Position numbers and translations under genes: made by a program. Positions 61,588 to 64,000 of a DNA stretch of 64,000 nucleotides are shown piece after piece (the first letter of the stretch is position 1; every line of letters starts with the position of its first letter). The DNA is from Acidovorax soli (GTDB lineage Bacteria > Pseudomonadota > Gammaproteobacteria > Burkholderiales > Burkholderiaceae_C): the NCBI RefSeq assembly GCF_014207955.1, contig NZ_JACHLK010000004.1, positions 124,001 through 188,000 of the forward strand, written 5' to 3'. Below the pieces are notes generated by a model that was given only the letters and a program-made list of their open reading frames with translations, was not told the origin of the DNA and did no database searches.

Positions 61588-62505
61588 TCAGTCGGCCAGC
61601 AGCGTGACGGGGTTGGACACCCCGCTGTTCACATGCCCCGCGGGCACATGCAGCGAGGCCGAGTTGACATGGCCGGTCTGGTCGTCGAAGAAGAAGTCGG
61701 GCTCGAACTCGCGCAGGAACTCCCCCTTGGCCAGGCCGCCGAGGAACATGGCTTCGTCCACCGCAATGTCCCAGTCCATCAGCGTGCGGATCGCGCGCTC
61801 GTGCGCCGGTGCGCTGCGCGCCGTGACCAGCGCGGTGCGGATGCGCATGCCCGTGCCGCCTGCATGCTGCAGCCGGTGCAGGGCGGCCAGCAGGGGCTTG
61901 AAGGGGCCGTCGGGCAGGGGCTGCGCCGCCTTGTCGGTCTCGTGCCGCTGGAAGGCGGCCAGGCCTTCGGCCTGGTAGATGCGCTCGGCCTCGTCCGAGA
62001 ACAGCACGGCGTCGCCGTCGAAGGCGATGCGCACCTCGTTGGGGTTGGAGTCGCCCGCCCGCACGGATTCGGTCAGCACCCGTGCCGCGGGGTAGCCCAG
62101 GTGCAGTGCCTCGCGCACATCGGCCTCGTTGGCCGAGAGGAACAGGTGCGCCCCCAGCGGGCGCAGGTAGCGGAACGGATCGCGCCCCTGGGTGAACACC
62201 CCGCGCTGCACCATGGGCAGGCCATGGGCCACGCAGGAGCGGAACACGCGCATGCCGCTCACCGGGTCGTTGCGCGACAGCAGCACCACCTCCACCCGCT
62301 GGTGCTCTGTGGTGTTGAAGGCCAGCAGCTTGCGCACCAGCGAAAACGCCACGCCGGGCGCCGCGGGAATGTCGATGCGCTGGCGCTGCAGTTCCACGTA
62401 GGCACGGTCGTCGCTGTCGTTGAAGACGCGGTTTTCTTCCTCGAAATTGAACAGCGCGCGCGAGGAGATCGCGACCACGAGCTTGTCGTCCAGGGTGGCA
62501 GCCAT
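61588..62505 (-). CDS. 5'-nucleotidase (cN-I family)
   Basis: This 305-residue cytosolic 5'-nucleotidase is related to animal cN-I: KLVVAISSRALFNFEEENRVF, LVRKLLAFNTTEHQRVEVVLLSRND (key parts FNTT and VVLLSRND), HLFLSANEADVREAL, EVRIAFDGDAVLFSDEAE with the HAD-type catalytic Asp pair, RTALVTARSAPAHERAI and DEAMFLGGLAKGEFLREF...FFFDDQ. It dephosphorylates nucleoside monophosphates. It follows the GspF-like gene by 8 bases on the same strand, probably in one transcript. A structured repeat starts at its stop. Confidence 0.87.
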   Translation of the reverse strand: MAATLDDKLVVAISSRALFNFEEENRVFNDSDDRAYVELQRQRIDIPAAPGVAFSLVRKLLAFNTTEHQRVEVVLLSRNDPVSGMRVFRSCVAHGLPMVQRGVFTQGRDPFRYLRPLGAHLFLSANEADVREALHLGYPAARVLTESVRAGDSNPNEVRIAFDGDAVLFSDEAERIYQAEGLAAFQRHETDKAAQPLPDGPFKPLLAALHRLQHAGGTGMRIRTALVTARSAPAHERAIRTLMDWDIAVDEAMFLGGLAKGEFLREFEPDFFFDDQTGHVNSASLHVPAGHVNSGVSNPVTLLAD

Positions 62506-62513
62506 GGCTTTGT

Positions 62514-63746
62514 CTACTTCACGAACTGGTTGAGCTGGATGATGGGCAGCATCACGGCCAGCACGATGGCCATCACCACCAGGCCCATGGCCACGATGAG
62601 CAAGGGCTCCAGGATGGTCGCCAGCTGCATGGAGCGGCGCTGCACCTCGGCCGAGAGCTGGGCGGCGGCGCGCTGCAGCATCACGGGCAACTGGCCGGTC
62701 TGCTCGCCCAGGCGCGCAAACATCGACAGCAGGCCCGGAAAGCGCTTCTTCTGCGCCAGGGCTGATGCCAGGGGCGCGCCCTCGCGCACCAGCACCAGGG
62801 CGTCGAGTGCGTCGGCGCGCAGGGCACGGTTGTTCAGGGTCTCGGCAGCGGCCTGCAGGGCACGCAAAATGGGCACGCCGGCACTGGCCAGCATGGCCAG
62901 CGTGCCGGCAAAGCGCGCCGCGTTGTAGCCGCGCGCGAGCTTGCCCACCAGGGGCAGCTGGAGCCAGGCGGCATCGAAGCGCTCGCGCACGGCCTCCGAT
63001 TTCAGCGACCAGCGCAGGCCGAGCGCGCCCAGCACCAGCACGCCGAACAGGGCCAGCCCGTAGCTGCGCACCAGCGCACTGATGCCCAGCATCACGGTGG
63101 TGATGAAGGGCAGGGCGCGCTTGGAGCCCGCGAACACGCTGGCCACCTGGGGCACCACATAGCCCAGCAGGAACATCACGATGGCGATCGCCACCAGGGT
63201 CACGATGGCCGGGTAGAGCGCGGCGCCGACCAGCTTGGCCTTGAGGGCCTGGCGGTCTTCGAGGTCATCGGCCAGGCGTTCGAGCACCAGGCCCAGGTTG
63301 CCGCTGTGCTCGCCGGCGCCGATCACCGCGCAGTAGATGTCGGAGAACTCGCGCGGGTGCTGGCCCAGCGCGCGCGCGAAGGTCGAGCCGGCGTTCACCT
63401 CGGCACGCAGGGCCGCCACCAGGTGGCGCTGGCGGTCGTCGTCGGCCTCGTCCGAGAGGGCGCTCAGGGCCCGCTCCAGCGGCAGGCCCGAACCCACCAG
63501 GCCGGCGATCTGCCGGGTCCAGATCGCCAGGCCGGTGGCGTTGAACACCGGCCGGGTGAACAGGCTGCGGTTCCAGCCCTGGGCAGAGCCGTCGCGGGAC
63601 TGCCCGGTCTGGACCTGTTCCACTGCAATCGGCACCAGGGCCTGCGCGCGCAGCTGGCTGCGGGCGGACTTGGCGGTGTCGGCCTCCATCAGGCCTTTGC
63701 GGGTCTGGCCCTGGGCGTCCAGGGCTTCAAAGGAAAAAGCGGGCAT
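62514..63746 (-). CDS. gspF: Type II secretion / type IV pilus inner-membrane protein (GspF/PilC family)
   Basis: This 410-residue inner-membrane platform protein starts MPAFSFEALDAQGQTRKGLMEADT, the family start. It has two GspF domains: first about 70-195 (FTRQIAGLVGSGLPLERALSAL-like, with LVGSGLPLERALSAL), second about 275-400 (FAGTLAMLASAGVPILRALQAA). Three membrane helices lie at about 175-195, 220-250 and 375-400. The C terminus reads MLPIIQLNQFVK. It anchors the secretion ATPase GspE. No other gsp genes are visible downstream; the rest of the cluster would be beyond the right edge or elsewhere. Confidence 0.85.
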   Translation of the reverse strand: MPAFSFEALDAQGQTRKGLMEADTAKSARSQLRAQALVPIAVEQVQTGQSRDGSAQGWNRSLFTRPVFNATGLAIWTRQIAGLVGSGLPLERALSALSDEADDDRQRHLVAALRAEVNAGSTFARALGQHPREFSDIYCAVIGAGEHSGNLGLVLERLADDLEDRQALKAKLVGAALYPAIVTLVAIAIVMFLLGYVVPQVASVFAGSKRALPFITTVMLGISALVRSYGLALFGVLVLGALGLRWSLKSEAVRERFDAAWLQLPLVGKLARGYNAARFAGTLAMLASAGVPILRALQAAAETLNNRALRADALDALVLVREGAPLASALAQKKRFPGLLSMFARLGEQTGQLPVMLQRAAAQLSAEVQRRSMQLATILEPLLIVAMGLVVMAIVLAVMLPIIQLNQFVK

Positions 63747-63855
63747 GCAGCAGGTGGTGGTGGGCGGTTGGGAAGTGCCGGGGCAATGCACCCTCGTCAA
63801 CCCAGGATGGTAGCGGCAATGGGCCCGCTGCCCGTGGGCTGGCCCGCAAACCTTG

Positions 63856-64000
63856 TCAGCGGCCGGTGCGCGGGGGCGGGGGCGGGGGCGGGGATTCTGG
63901 CGGCGGCACCCATTGCACGCGGAACGCGGCGCCTTGTCCGCCGATGCCGGCCGAAAGGTCGACCGTCGCCTCGATGCGCCTGGCGGCCGAGCGCACCACC
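63856..64000 (-). CDS. C-terminal end of a probable sensor histidine kinase (5' part beyond window)
   Basis: The last 48 codons of a minus-strand frame read RSAARRIEATVDLSAG, GIGGQGAAFRVQWV, then a Pro-rich end PPPESPPPPPPPRTGR. The G-x-G-x-A-F-x-V-x-W pattern resembles the final strand of a HATPase domain of histidine kinases. Most of the gene lies to the right of base 64000, so the assignment rests on a short segment. The proline tract is encoded by GGGGGC repeats on the plus strand. Confidence 0.45.
   Translation of the reverse strand, partial: VVRSAARRIEATVDLSAGIGGQGAAFRVQWVPPPESPPPPPPPRTGR

Overview
The window looks like chromosomal DNA from a beta-proteobacterium of the Comamonadaceae (Acidovorax/Comamonas-like). 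It is very GC-rich and gene-dense. It carries the aerobic benzoyl-CoA (box) pathway, a salicylate/gentisate (nag-type) cluster, many LysR regulators, several solitary TctC/Bug-type binding proteins, and tandem cyanophycin synthetases. I saw no rRNA, tRNA, CRISPR array, insertion sequence or prophage. Family assignments come from reading motifs and recalling known proteins; no search was run.

Layout. 1-3660: glyoxylate carboligase (cut by the left edge), a divergent LysR regulator and an aminotransferase. 3674-9797: a salicylate 5-hydroxylase and gentisate-pathway cluster (nagL, nagAb, nagH, nagG, a stump of gentisate 1,2-dioxygenase, nagAa, divergent nagR, and a fumarylpyruvate hydrolase-like gene with an export-type leader). 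9929-19096: an AraC regulator; a four-gene acid-catabolism operon (HMG-CoA-lyase-like, class III CoA-transferase, Bug protein, Ldh_2 dehydrogenase) under a divergent LysR; a PanE-like reductase; and a type-2 ArgC with its own LysR. 19365-24812: iron genes (a Fur-like protein without the usual metal ligands, a TonB siderophore receptor with a Fur box, an FTR1-like permease with a Fur box) and an HU protein with an Ala/Lys/Pro tail. 24987-32283: AraC regulator, TauE permease, then a beta-keto-acid-cleavage / hydroxyacyl-CoA-dehydrogenase-like / feruloyl-CoA-synthase-like operon with a divergent Crp regulator. 32284-47593: aromatic alcohol and aldehyde oxidation, then the benzoate-to-3,4-dehydroadipate box pathway (bclA, boxD, boxR, boxC, boxB, boxA). 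47590-52271: envelope and housekeeping genes. 52271-60174: cyanophycin block (cphA, a cphA paralogue with a degenerate P-loop, a dedicated ABC exporter, DUF1854). 60386-64000: small exported proteins, a 5'-nucleotidase, a GspF-like protein and the tail of a probable histidine kinase.

How the genes work together. Benzyl alcohol or benzaldehyde could be oxidised by the GMC oxidase and aldehyde dehydrogenase to benzoate, activated by BclA, then epoxidised, opened and oxidised by BoxAB, BoxC and BoxD. BoxR, acting at TGCA-containing palindromes, would control both arms. Salicylate would be hydroxylated to gentisate by NagAa/Ab/G/H, but the ring-cleaving dioxygenase in this operon is reduced to its first 52 codons. 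A second complete copy elsewhere would be needed for growth by this route.

Most unusual signal. A family of five structured 150-270 bp repeats lies immediately after stop codons, always in the same orientation relative to the upstream gene, with compensatory base changes in at least one hairpin. Three copies lie inside catabolic operons, and one sits exactly at the truncation point of the gentisate dioxygenase.
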